DNA of 64,000 nt, taken from the NCBI GenBank assembly GCA_958450365.1, contig CAUEEP010000742.1:3020501-3084500 (forward strand). Reading direction: 5' to 3'. The number at the start of each line of letters is the position of its first letter. Within the stretch, counting starts at the first letter, position 1. The notes beneath the pieces are model-generated. The model was not told the DNA's origin and made no database searches. It saw nothing but the letters and a program-made list of their open reading frames with translations. Below are positions 41,955-53,166 of the stretch, piece after piece. The DNA comes from Mesorhabditis belari. Taxonomy: Eukaryota > Nematoda > Chromadorea > Rhabditida > Rhabditidae. The position numbers were made by a program, and so were the translations under genes.

Positions 41955-42032
41955 ACTGGCCAGCCGACCACTCGAACCCCGATCATTTGATTTGCAAACT
42001 AGAGTGCTAACCAATCAGCACCAGCAGCAGTG
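41955..42032 (-). pseudogene. tRNA-like sequence
   Basis: B box GGTTCGAGTGG and TTGGTTAGCACTC; the A box is degraded by an inserted CAGCAGCAG stretch. Motif remnant GCATGATTTCCATA lies about 55 bp upstream. Confidence 0.45.
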
Positions 42033-42179
42033 CACCAGGCTATCAGCAACAACAGCAGTGCTCTAATCGAAAATCTCGTAAAGCCAAATTAAAGCATGAT
42101 TTCCATAACTGAGAAAAAGATATTGAAAAATGGTTAGTGTCAAATTTTCTTGGAAAAAATAAAACCCATATAAATTACT

Positions 42180-42250
42180 CCCTTCCCTTCCCTTCCCTTC
42201 CCTTCCCTTCCCTTCCCTTCCCTTCCCTTCCCTCCCCTCCCCTTCCCTCC
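42180..42250. repeat. (CCCTT)n microsatellite
   Basis: About 12 units, decaying into CCCTCC. Confidence 0.93.
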
Positions 42251-42347
42251 CTCCCTCCCCCGAATTCCATTTTCCATCAATTCTAGTTTTTGGGATTGAG
42301 TTCTCAGGAAATTCTTCACGAAAAATGAGAAAAGCAAAAAGTGCTCG

Positions 42348-42416
42348 ACAAGCCGACGACTCGAACCCGGATCATTTGTCTTGTAAACTAGAGTGCTAGC
42401 CACTTGACCATCAAGC
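42348..42416 (-). pseudogene. tRNA-like sequence
   Basis: A box TGGTCAAGTGGCTAGC and B box GGTTCGAGTCG are present. No clean anticodon stem. GCATGATGTCCATA lies about 45 bp upstream. Confidence 0.5.
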
Positions 42417-42971
42417 AAAGTACTGTAATTAGAAATCTTAAAAGCCCAAATTAAAGCATGATGTCCATAATAGAAAAAAAGGTATTCAAAAATGGTTAGT
42501 GTCAATTCAAATTCGCCTATTTTAGCTCGATAAGCTTTCGAGTGGTTTTAAATGAAAATCGGAGAAATCCGTGAAGAAATTTCTTGTTTCTTTGTTGAAT
42601 CTGGAGCGCATCGAGCTCATTTTCTCTAGATTTTGCTTGAAATTTTTGCGAAAAGCAAAAAAGGCAAAAGGCTGAAATTAATGTCTCCACCGAAACACTG
42701 AAAGAAAGAAAGAAAGAGAAGAAAGAAAGGAAGGAAGAACGAAATTGGCGAAAATCACGAACGGATGCCCGTTTGATGAGTTAATTTCGGGTCTAATAAC
42801 GCCAAAGAATCATTCTTTTGATCCCGGTTTGACGACCAAATAAACCGGCCTTGAAATTAAAAGTTTCTCCTTGAAATCATTTGAGGAAACCTTTCTAAAT
42901 TTGGAAAAACTCTAGTTTGATTTCAATTAAAAAAAAAGCTAGAACCAAAATCCGTTTCGAAAACACCGAGA

Positions 42972-43042
42972 TGCCGCTTGCGGACTCGAACCCCTGACCG
43001 TTTGCCTGGGAAACGTGAGTGCTAACCACTTCGCCATCAAAA
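42972..43042 (-). pseudogene. tRNA-like sequence with intact anticodon stem
   Basis: A box TGGCGAAGTGGTTAGCAC and B box GGTTCGAGTCC. The anticodon arm CGTTT-CCCAGGC-AAACG pairs perfectly and would present CAG (Leu). Position 33 is C rather than T, and the acceptor and T stems are imperfect. GTGACATCCAG lies about 40 bp upstream (43084). Confidence 0.55.
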
Positions 43043-43849
43043 CAACCTCTTTAATTGTGAATTTAATTTAATCAAATTTTAGGGTGACATCCAGGATTTA
43101 CAAATTTCAAATAAAAACGCGATTTTCTTAAACGAGAAATGAGATTTTTGGAGTGAACCCTGAACTCGGTATGAGACTACGCTGAAAAACTATATTTTGT
43201 TTATAAGATATTTCTGTGACATCCAGAACTTCTAAAATTGAAATAAAAACCCGACTTTCTTGAAGGAAAATCGGGATTTTGTGGTCAATACGAAATCAAG
43301 CTTAAATAGACAAATTGTGAATTTTATTTAATCAAATTTTAGGGTGACATCCAGGATTTACGAATTTCAAATAAAAACACGATTTTCTTAAACGAAAATG
43401 AGATTTTTGGAGTGAACCCTGAACTCGGTATGAGAAGGGGCTGCAAAACTATATTTTGTTTAATCAAATCAAATCAGATATTTCTGTGACATCCAGAACT
43501 TCTAAATTTCAAATAAAAACAGAGTTTTCTTGAAGGAGAATTGAGATTTTGAGATGGCCAACTTTTTTAGGCTGCAAAACTATATTTTGTTTATTAGGGG
43601 GCGAATAGAAAATAGTACTGTGACATCGCAGGATTGCTACGAATTTCACAAAAAGAAAAAACCAGAATTTTCTTACAACAGACCCCGGTTTGACGTGCTC
43701 TGATGGGCAAACAAATTCAATTTAAAATTAAAACTTTTCCCTGTGAAAACCCTTTTTTTTCTAATTGAAATTTCAAAAAACTCGAGTTTAATTTGAATTA
43801 ACAAAAAGTTGAAACCAAAATCGCATTAAAAAAGGTCGAGTGGCCGCTC

Positions 43850-43917
43850 GCGGACTCGAACCCTCGACCCGTCGCCTGGAAGACAACAGTGCCGACCCCA
43901 CTTAGCCATCAAAAAAA
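43850..43917 (-). pseudogene. tRNA-like sequence, second copy
   Basis: Diverged copy of the 42972-43042 locus within an approximately 870-bp duplication. TTCCAGG is in the anticodon-loop position, and the B box GGTTCGAGTCC is intact. GTGACATCCAG lies about 45 bp upstream (43961). Confidence 0.55.
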
Positions 43918-44498
43918 AACCTCTCTGAATTGTGAATTTTATTTCATCAAATTTTAGAGTGACATCCAGGATTTACGAATTTCAAATAAAAACACGATTT
44001 TCTTAAACGAGAAATGAGATTTTGGGATGAACCCTGAACTCGGTTGGAGACTACGCTGCAAAACTATATTTTGTTTAATCAAATCAAATCAGATGTTACT
44101 GTGACATCCAGAACTTACAAATTTCAAATAAAAACCGAATTTTCTTGAAGGAAAATCGGGATTTTGTGGTCAACACGAAATCAAGCTTAAATAGGCAAAT
44201 TTTTCAGTGTTTGCATTGCCGATTTTCAGAGATTCCGAAAAAATGAGGAAATGTGATGCGAAAGGGTGTTTTTGAATGACTTTAGCATTCAATCAACAAC
44301 TCATAAACACTCGTTGTCGTTGAGCAAAATTTTTCTCATTAATTCTGTCAGCAACAGAGAGATGAGGATTGAGGAAAGTTCTTCGTTTTCACAAAAATTC
44401 GTTTCCAAGAATTGGAAAGAGTCTCTGGAAAGCACTTTATTTTGTGTGTACTTTGTGGTTATGCAAATTCCAGAAGTGCTTTCTTTCTGGCGCACTTT

Positions 44499-44503
<5 letters not shown>

Positions 44504-44532
<29 letters not shown>
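44504..44532. repeat. (GA)n microsatellite
   Basis: Fourteen uninterrupted dinucleotides. Confidence 0.95.
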
Positions 44533-44537
<5 letters not shown>

Positions 44538-45151
44538 CGTGGAGTAACGCTTTCCAGGGACACTTTCCAGGGACACACTCACACTCACGGCATAAAGTAT
44601 ACCCAATAAACGAATCTATTATCAAATGAGCGCACCAGAAAGAATATATTTATACAAATTTTTGTTTAAAGTATAGATTTGCACGTTTATGAGCGTTTAT
44701 GAGCCGAAAATTTCCCAAAAAAAAGTGATCAATAGAGGCGAACATTTGAAAAAGCAATCAAAAAACTTAAATGAAAGCAAATAAATGAAAGAACAAGTAA
44801 AAAAAAAGATGGGGAATTAAATGGGCGATAATCCCTGTTTGGACTTTCCATTCTAGCTATCCCTTTTTTCTCGACTTTTCTTTTACTTTTCTTTCCTTTC
44901 TCTCCCCACTTTACTCGCCCCACCAAAAAAAAATTGGGCGCATTTCATTTTCTCCATTCATCACCAATTAGCCGTGCACCCGAGGAGTCAACGAATTTCT
45001 TTTGCCTTCGACGACCTTTTTGCCTTCGACGAAGTTTACCCAAAGCTCAATAAAAAAGCCGGGCAAATCTATCTCGTTTTTTTTTTGTTTTATCATTTTT
45101 TTTTGATGTTGTTTTTAGGGTACAACAAAAAAAAGAAAACGAGCAAAAACA

Positions 45152-45220
45152 AAGGAAAATCGCGAAAAGCGGCGGAAAGGCTATTGATCTGAGGGTCGCT
45201 GGTTCGACTTCCACCGGTGA
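45152..45220 (+). pseudogene. Weak tRNA-like sequence
   Basis: B box GGTTCGACTTCC with a CTATTGATCTGAGGGTCGCT anticodon-like segment. The A-box half is poor and no upstream motif was seen. Confidence 0.3.
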
Positions 45221-45710
45221 CAATATTTTTCAGAAATTTTTTGCTAAGCTTCTGAAAATGCGTGTCTAGGGGTTATTTTGGACGCTGATCACGAAACACA
45301 TGTTTTTAGCCTAGGTTTCTGCACAGAAAACTAATGAAAACGTGAAAACAGCCATTTTTTGGCTGTTTTTGGCTCTGCCGCCCTTTACTAAAATAGCTGT
45401 AAAAACTTTTAGAAAAGAGATATCTCAAAACGGTTTTTACCAATCGATCCGTCTTGAATTCAGCTTTAGGATGAGCTATAATTTCTTAGAGTCGTTCTTG
45501 GAGCTAGATGAGCTATAAAACGTCAAAATTCGACAAATTTAAGGTACTCTCCCAAAAAATCGGAAACCCAATATGAATAATCATGAAAAAAAACCTATCA
45601 TTTAGACTATTTTTCAAACTTTCTTTTCCTCTCAATCACAGATCTTATTATGGGAAATTTTTATCGAAAACGCTTTTTAGGGGAAAACTGTAGCTGTATC
45701 TACACTACTG

Positions 45711-45935
45711 GACAATGAAATATGATATTTGAAAAAAGATCGTCACTTTCGCGCGTCTGTAACTCCATTGTCTTTACCGTATTTCTAAATATTAATATTA
45801 TCATTGTGTAGCCCTTGAAAAGAGCTTTCAGAAAATGTATAACACTAATAGTTTAAACTCAAAGACAAGGGAGTTACAGACGCGCGAAAGTGACGATCTT
45901 TTTTCAAATATCATATTTCATTGTCCAGTACTGTA
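45711..45935. mobile_element. Palindromic MITE, TA-flanked (copy 2)
   Basis: Nearly identical to the element at 5100-5334, including the GACGATC / GATCGTC arms and the ACTACTGGACA / TGTCCAGTACT ends. TA flanks are again present. Confidence 0.87.
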
Positions 45936-46124
45936 GGTCTGGTCTTAAGGACTTTTTGCACTAAATCTTGAATCAAATTCGAGATGAAAAGATGCTTGAG
46001 TTGCTTTAGTGGAATATCGTTTATCGTGGAATGCTTGAATTATATTATTGTAGTAATTCAAGCATTTTGTTAGCTAGCTAGCTAGGTGAAAAGCTTAGGT
46101 CTTGAAATCAAGGAAGAGGAAATT

Positions 46125-46320
46125 CTCAGAGTTTAAGAATAAGACCAAGGATAAGGTCAAGACTAAAGCCAAGAATAAGGTCAAGAATAAGGCCAAGCAT
46201 AAGACCAAGAACCAGGCCAAGCACAAGGCCAAGCATAAGGCCAAGAATCAGGCCAAGCACAAGGCCAAGAATCAGGCTAAGCATAAGGCCAAGCATAAGA
46301 TCAAGAATTAGGCCAAGACT
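46125..46320. repeat. 12-bp minisatellite (AAGCATAAGGCC)n
   Basis: About 15 units with AAGAATCAGGCC variants; gives a lysine-rich frame on the plus strand. Confidence 0.92.
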
Positions 46321-47035
46321 AAGGCCTGTTTTTTACAAGGATCAATTCTTCGGAATAGCAAAGAAGATAGAACAGTTTTACTTAATTATATTAATAAAAA
46401 GCTTCAAGTTTTTAGAAGGTTTTTTTGCAGGAAATTGGTTGGCATTTCTTTTTTCTTTCTGCATTTCTTTCGAACTAATTTTCTCCCGAAAAGGCGAATA
46501 GCTTAAAAGAGATAGATTTTGTATGGATATTCATTGAAAGAAAGAAAAACTCAAAATCCCATGCGCCAGAGAGGGTAGGTTAACGAATTTTTGGGCAAAA
46601 ACCCAAAGTATATGAGTGAAGAAATGAAGAGAAAAATTTCGTTAAATCTTCGAATCTTCAAAAAAAGGCGCTTAACAGAAATTCGATATGCTGGATTTTT
46701 TGGGGTAAAAAAAAGCCTCAAAATCTTGGGAATTTCTAGCAAAAATTCTATAGAAAAAAAACGAGGAAATTTTGTAATTTCAAAAAATTTGTAATTTTTG
46801 TAAAATTTTTAGTAAAAATGAAATTTCTGAAGTGTGAAAATGACAGATTTCCTTTAAAAGAAGAAAGAGATTTTTTTATTTTAAAATTCTCCTCTTTTCC
46901 TCAAGGAAAATCAAAATCAGATTCCTCTTCACTTGAGGAATTTCTTGCTTTTTCACAAATTTTATAATTCACTTTTTTTTCCGAGAGACTCTGTCGGCTG
47001 TCATTTCCAGAGAAATTCGCTCTTACGAACTTTAG

Positions 47036-47231
47036 AGAAGCTTCAAGGAACTTTTGGAAGCTTCAGGGAACTTTTGGAAGCTTCAGGGAACTTTTGGAAG
47101 CTTCAGGGAACTTTGAGAAGCTTCAGGGAACTTTTGGAAGCTTCAGGGAACTTTTGGAAGCTTCAGGGAACTTTTGGAAGCTTCAGGGAACTTTGAGAAG
47201 CTTCAGGGAACTTTTGGAAGCTTCAGGGAAC
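47036..47231. repeat. 20-bp minisatellite (AGCTTCAGGGAACTTTTGGA)n
   Basis: About nine units, some lacking one base (TTTGAGA). It resumes for about one and a half units at 47514-47545 after an inserted MITE. Confidence 0.93.
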
Positions 47232-47513
47232 GGGGGTGGGACAAATGCGACCTCTTTTTTGCACACCTGGACATTTGCGCACCTTTTTTTTTGCTGGAAA
47301 AGGCCTTAGGAAAAGTCGTAGAGCTTCAAAAACGTTTTCATACAAGGGAATCGTATGCGTAGATTCAGAATTTTGACAAATTTGACGTGTCAGCGAGGTG
47401 TGATTTGTCGAAATTCGTAATCTACGCATACGATTCCCTTATACGGAAATATTTTCGAAGCTCTAAGGCCTTTTCCAGCAAAAAGAAAAAAAAGTCGCAT
47501 TTGTCCCACCCCC
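47232..47513. mobile_element. Palindromic MITE with GGGGGTGGGACAAATGCGAC ends
   Basis: Inverted ends GGGGGTGGGACAAATGCGAC / GTCGCATTTGTCCCACCCCC. The interior is also palindromic (GGAATCGTATGCGTAGATT / AATCTACGCATACGATTCC). It is inserted inside the 20-bp minisatellite. Confidence 0.9.
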
Positions 47514-48169
47514 AAAGGAACTTTTGAGAAGCTTCAATGAACTTTCGAATCGACTCGTCAAACTCTAAACGCTATAGCCTTCTTTTCATATTCATTTCTA
47601 TATATTAATAAAAGAAATTTTAAGTCTTTAAAATGATATAAAAAAAAAAAATTGATTGAAGGGAAAGTCGAAAATTTTTAGCAAAAAAAAAAAAAATCGT
47701 CAAATTTGAGGCAAGAATTTGAGGCCAAAAATTTGGCACAAATAATGCCAAGCAAAAAGGGGAATATTTTAGTCACTGTTACTCGTTTACAATTGTTACA
47801 AATTCCAAAAAGAAAATCTTATACCAGGGTTTGCGAGATTGCGAGCGATTACGCAACCGAACAAAGAGCATTTCTCTAGCTATAGCCTTTTTTTTGAGTT
47901 TCACTCTGCTCTTTGATTTCTTTTCAATTTATCTTTCCAATTTTTTTGATCTTAAATTTCGAAATTCTGGATGTCACACGAAAGGTTTATTGCTTAAAAA
48001 AAACGTGATTTAACATGATTTAAAAGTTTATTAAAAAACGAGATTCATCAAAAAGATATGGCACAAAATAACACTGATTGAGAAAGCAAAAAAAAAAAAG
48101 AGAAAAGTAAGAAAAAGATTTTTTTTTGATATTAGATATCAAAAGAGTCAATTAGTCGAAAATAAATTC

Positions 48170-51100
48170 TCAATTTGGATCATAAGCAAAATCGCATGAA
48201 ACAAGAAAAAGCGCTTGTGTTGCATCACGACCAACATTCAGATGAAAAGATGAAATCTCGAAATTTGTCAATCCACTGCCGGCACAACTCTGGAAAACTA
48301 TTTTGAGTAAAATCTTCTCTAAAGCTATATACATTTTTATCCAACACTTACATGACAAATCGCTCGTCCAACCGTCAACGCTTCCTCGACAGCAGCCGAA
48401 ACAAAACGATCAACCGATGGAGCGTCAGTTAAAGAGCTCATCTCTTCTCTGAATCGATTTTCTTTCTTATAGATTTTGATTCTGACTTTATAGTAATGCC
48501 TATTTTGAGCTAGCTTAGTAAAAGTGATCTGGGTCAAATCCCTGATACAAGTCTTTGTACTGGTAATCACAGATTTTCTCTACCTGATAAACACTTCAGA
48601 CCATTGAGCGAAAGTGTGCGGTGCAAGAGAATGATCACGACCAAAAATTTGTGAATGCCCCGGATTGGCTGGATGTAGACCGGCTACCTAACGATTTATC
48701 TATAGAATATTCTCCTTTCACTCACCGCTGATACATTAGTCACTCCGCAATTCTCGATCATCCCAATCCCCACACAAAGCTCTCGCTCGAAAGCAATTTG
48801 CGATAAGTGATCTTTCTGAAAAGAAACTGAATCTAAGATTTCTAATAAACCCAAGAACTATTCAAACTAAAATCTCTTAAGTAGATCAAAACCATTCCAA
48901 GCAAATCACCTCATGTTGCCGGCGGCGAACTTTCTCGACAAACGAAGCCAATCGTCGCCTGGGTTTCGCATTGTCTTCGCTCATCGCAACCAACTCGGAA
49001 AGAGTTGGGCTAAAGGAAATTTCATTCAGATAAACTATTTACTCACCGTAGTGTCATGAAACGAAACTGAATCGATGGAGCTTGAATGGGACGGCCGCGG
49101 ATCGCGTCACGAACTGAACCCCATGAGAAGCGACGAGCGTCACCGTATCTGCGAAATTTCTGGTAGAACTCATTGCTAGCTAAATTTTGTTAAAAAAGCT
49201 TGCTTGATGACTTTCCAGATGGATCTTTTTTTTCGTAAGGAAGGCTCTCTAACTCACTTTTGCAAGCCGGGAAACGAGAGTACTGAGACAATCGACGGCG
49301 AGGCGAGTTCTTCTTTCTGAAAATGTGTACAGGTTTCAAAATTTCAAGGTTTTATTAGTTTACCTGCAATGGCAGCAATCTTACAAGCACTCCAGTCAGC
49401 ACAACCACCAACGTGTCCTCATTCAAATGAACAGCCGAGCGAAGATCGAAAATCGCATTTCCCTGAAGAAACATTTCAATTAAATATCTCAAATAATTAT
49501 ATAGAATTATTATCTAGTTTGATATTTCGATATTAAACGCACATTCGAGTTTACAGTCTTTACTTCAGCGTGTAATGCAGCGTGCAGCTCCATATCGATG
49601 CTCGATAGATGCTGAAAGGATTCTGTACTTTGTGCACTTTTTATTGCATTGCATTCACCCAATCAACTGCACGAAAAAGATTTCACAGAGTTCGCTAGAT
49701 CAAAGTACAGCAAAAAGTACCTTGTTCAACTCCTCGGCAAACTCCTCTCCATTGTCGGCTTTTCGAAAACGTTTTCGCACTGTTACCTAGAACGAAAAAG
49801 ACTAAAAATTATAGTATTTTATAAATTTCTCACCTGAATATAATGTTTTTGTCCAAAAAGCGCAGAATTTGGGGGTAAACGAGCGGTGGATAGGAGAAAC
49901 TCCAAACAAAAGTGTTTTCTAAACAATGTTCTAAATTTTTTTTAAATGTTCTGGAATGCAAAAGTAAAGATTTTTCAACTTCTCACCGACAATTCGCGCA
50001 ATTGATCGTTTTCACGGTTTTTGGGATCTCTTCAGGTGAATGGGGAAGATGGAAACGAGTGCAAGCAATCGCTGGTAAACGATGATCGGATGTGGGTGGA
50101 GGAGGGACATTGGTGGAGAGGCCACGCGAAGAATTTCTACAAAAATCATCCAATTACGCTAATTTCAAATTTTAATCGTTTTACTTGTTTGTTGACGGTG
50201 TTTTCAGCTCGAATTCGATTCGATCAGGACGCTTGGGCAATGCGTCTTCCGGTGTACCGATTCGAACAGCTGTTCCCATGCATGAGAGGATCATCACACC
50301 TTGAATCCAGAGTTTTTTCAAAAGCAAAAATTGCAAGCCATGGGCAGAGTCAAGCCTGCTGCTCTTGGCTTAAAGTCAGGCTCAAAGTCGGCTTTATCTC
50401 GAAACCATTAGAATCGTTTTTTCTCTCAAAAAACAAACCACTATTTATCGCAACATTCTCCTGATAGCCGATCACTAAATCGCACTTTTGTTCTCTCGCT
50501 TGCCGAAAAAGATCGTAACGTAAAGAGGCCCATTTTCTAAATGAATTAGAGAGCATAGAGTGCAGACTCTATGATCTATGATCTACAATCTATGATCTAT
50601 GATCTACAATCTATGATCTATGATCTACAATCTATGATCTATGATCTACAATCTATGATCTATGATCTACAATCTATGATCTATGATCTACAATCTATGA
50701 TCTATGATCTACAATCTATGATCTATGATCTACAATCTATGATCTATGATCTACAATCTATGATCTATGATCTACAATCTATGATCTATGATCTACGATC
50801 TACAATCTATGATCTATGATCTATGATCTACAATCTATGATCTATGATCTATGATCTATAATCTACAATCCACAATCTATGTTCTATTCTACGTGTACTT
50901 TGAGAGCTTAAAAATCAATTCTCACTTCTTTCTGTTACTCTGCGCCTCATCATCTCCATCGAGTAGACAAACACTTCTAGCCACCACCAAACCAGCACAT
51001 CCAGCAATCGGAATTGGAAGCGTTTGCGTGGATAATAGAGGGAAATAGGCACCACGAGATCTGGAAAAAAAAGTGGGATTGATCAAAGCCATTAAAAGCA

Positions 51101-53166
51101 AAATTTGATGCATAGCAGATTGTTAAGTCTAGAAAAGTGTCTAGGAAATAGCCCATTTCCCTCGCTTTATCTTACCTGAAATCAATGATTCTCTTTTGGG
51201 TGATCCTCTTCGTTTCTAGCCTCACCGCTGTGCCGTGTACGCGAACACAAAGCTGTTCCGTGTTTGATCCCTCTACATCGACACGTTCACGGTAGCTAAA
51301 TCTCTTGATCAGTAGTAATCTTTTAATTCAGCTTACTTCAGTATATGTGTTGCTCCTTGTTTCCCGGCCTCTTCAATCAGTGACAAGAAACCCGAGCTGC
51401 AAAGACTTTTCTTTTCAAATCGCACACTACTTTTCAATTTTTTTTTTGAATGAATCCCTCAATCTGGCACTCACAACAGATGTTGGAATAGAAAACGTTT
51501 AGAAATCTCGTACTTGATCGCTTTCCGTATCGTCGACAGTCTTGCCTCATTTGTGGCTCTCGGTGTTCGAATTTTGTCCAACCATGCGTATTCGGGGTCT
51601 TTCTCGATTCGAATCTCCTCACAAACTCCGAACACCTCCACCAATTCGTGCGTTTCCGGGATTGAAGAGCCTGAAAAAAAAACACAAGATATTATAGCTG
51701 AATCTTCGGTAAAAATACGTTGACAACAAAATCGGGATACGACAGCATAAAAGTACCTGTTTGTAGATGACAAAATCTAATCTACATATTGTATATTTAA
51801 TTGTTGAATTTGGCAATAACTATACTAGAAAGTTGACAGTAAAGCGGTTCTATTGAACTTTCCAGAAAGTTCTTTTTCGTTCTTTTTCGTACTTCCGTTT
51901 AAAACGAAAAAAAATCCACCAAAAAATTGAACAATAAACACTTTTTATTTAGAGAAAACTATATGGTTAATTGGGAAATTTGTTATTTTTCAATGAAAGT
52001 ACGAAAATGAATGTAAAGCTTTTTGTGAAAAGCTCAATAGAAACAGTTTTTTCCAGCTCCGACCGAAAAAAGACCGATCTTGCTTGGCGAGAAACTATCC
52101 TGGCCAAACCAAGCCAGAATAAGCCAGCTTGACCGTTAGAGTAATCGTTAAGCAATCACCAACCAGCTAGAACGCTTGTGCTCGCCCGCATCCCCAAATC
52201 CCCGTTTGAGACTTTGATAGTGAACGAGAGCTCGCCACGAATTCCTAAAAGAATTTCTGTTTTTAAATTCTTCATTACTGTACGCGACTGTACACGCAAA
52301 ATACCATCGTCGTGTTAAAAAGATGAAATCAATTTCTCAGCTAAAACTCCTACCCATTAACGTGTCATATATCGGTAGTTGCATCGGGAAAAGCCTTTGA
52401 TCACTTCGATCTACAGTCATTCGCCGCAAAAGTATCGTCAAATCGAGTCGTACTCTTCCGATTGCATCATTGGCCGTGTACGTGTCATGGTCCATCACTC
52501 TAGAATTGCATTTTTGACACCACTAAGCACAAATTTTCTACAATAAATCAAACCTCAACTCGAGCGAATTCTCTCCAATTTGCGCTTGTGTTGCCTCGAA
52601 AGTCCATCTTTCGTTTTCCCAAATCGGATTCAAACTCGTCACCACTTCCGTTTTCCACGTTTGTTCGCCGAAACGCGCCTCAACGAAAGCATCCGTTGAC
52701 GAGATTGACTAAATTGATATATTAAATAAAGCCTTCTAAATTCGGATTTTAAACCCTCGAATTCACGGGCAAATTCTTATTTTCAGCTCTTCCATTTAAA
52801 TTTCTGTAAAAAAATTTTCAAATTTTCCTGCAGATCCCTTTCTCAAAGGCATCCTATCGTTTTAAACGGGTTTCTTTCAAACAAAAGTTTCCTTTTCCTT
52901 TTCTATTCGTTCTTGCAACATTGCGCAATGCTGATGAAATGCTGTAAAGCTGATGCAATGCAATTTCAGCATAAAATTAGTGTCTTGTAGTTAGATTCAT
53001 TGTGCCAAATTCTTTATCTCACTACAGTATACTGGGATATTTAACTTTTCGTTGCAAAATATCCAAGCCAAGCCCTCACCTTGTCCATAATTGGTAACCC
53101 GGAGGCGCTGTTCACGGAAATCTCGAATAATATTTGATCGGAAGGCTCTTCGACGGGGAATCTCAT
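48170..53166 (-). CDS. C2CD5: C2CD5/CDP138-like C2-domain protein
   Basis: The mammalian protein binds Ca2+ and lipid through its N-terminal C2 domain and acts in insulin-stimulated GLUT4 vesicle traffic. 22 minus-strand exons in phase: 53080-53166, 52554-52708, 52354-52499, 52164-52244, 51514-51670, 51337-51396, 51176-51295, 50926-51060, 50442-50536, 50185-50299, 49987-50136, 49834-49918, 49721-49786, 49564-49611, 49364-49462, 49258-49316, 49047-49148, 48910-49009, 48726-48815, 48584-48687, 48352-48448, 48170-48289; 756 residues against about 1000 in human. Matches: STDAFVEARFG, LNPIWENERW and VMDHDTYTANDAIGRV in the C2 domain; EKDPEYAWLDKIRTPRATNE; CDLVIGYQENVAI; VMILSCMGTAVRI; FIREEMSSL near the C-terminus. 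The start ATG follows TTTCAGACG, suggesting trans-splicing. One intron holds the 21-bp array at 50565-50880. Confidence 0.88.
50565..50880. repeat. 21-bp minisatellite (CTATGATCTATGATCTACAAT)n
   Basis: About 14 highly uniform units in the C2CD5-like intron 50537-50925. Its uniformity suggests recent expansion. The frame through it (MIYDLQS repeat) is intronic. Confidence 0.95.

Larger units (their letters stand above)
41679..48169. other. Repeat-rich intergenic interval, 6.5 kb
   Basis: Contains duplicated tRNA-like blocks, a TA-flanked MITE, two minisatellites and a MITE inserted in one of them. No chain of exons with matching phases was seen. Short frames at 44266-44547 and 44974-45192 lack splice or start support. 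Confidence 0.6.
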
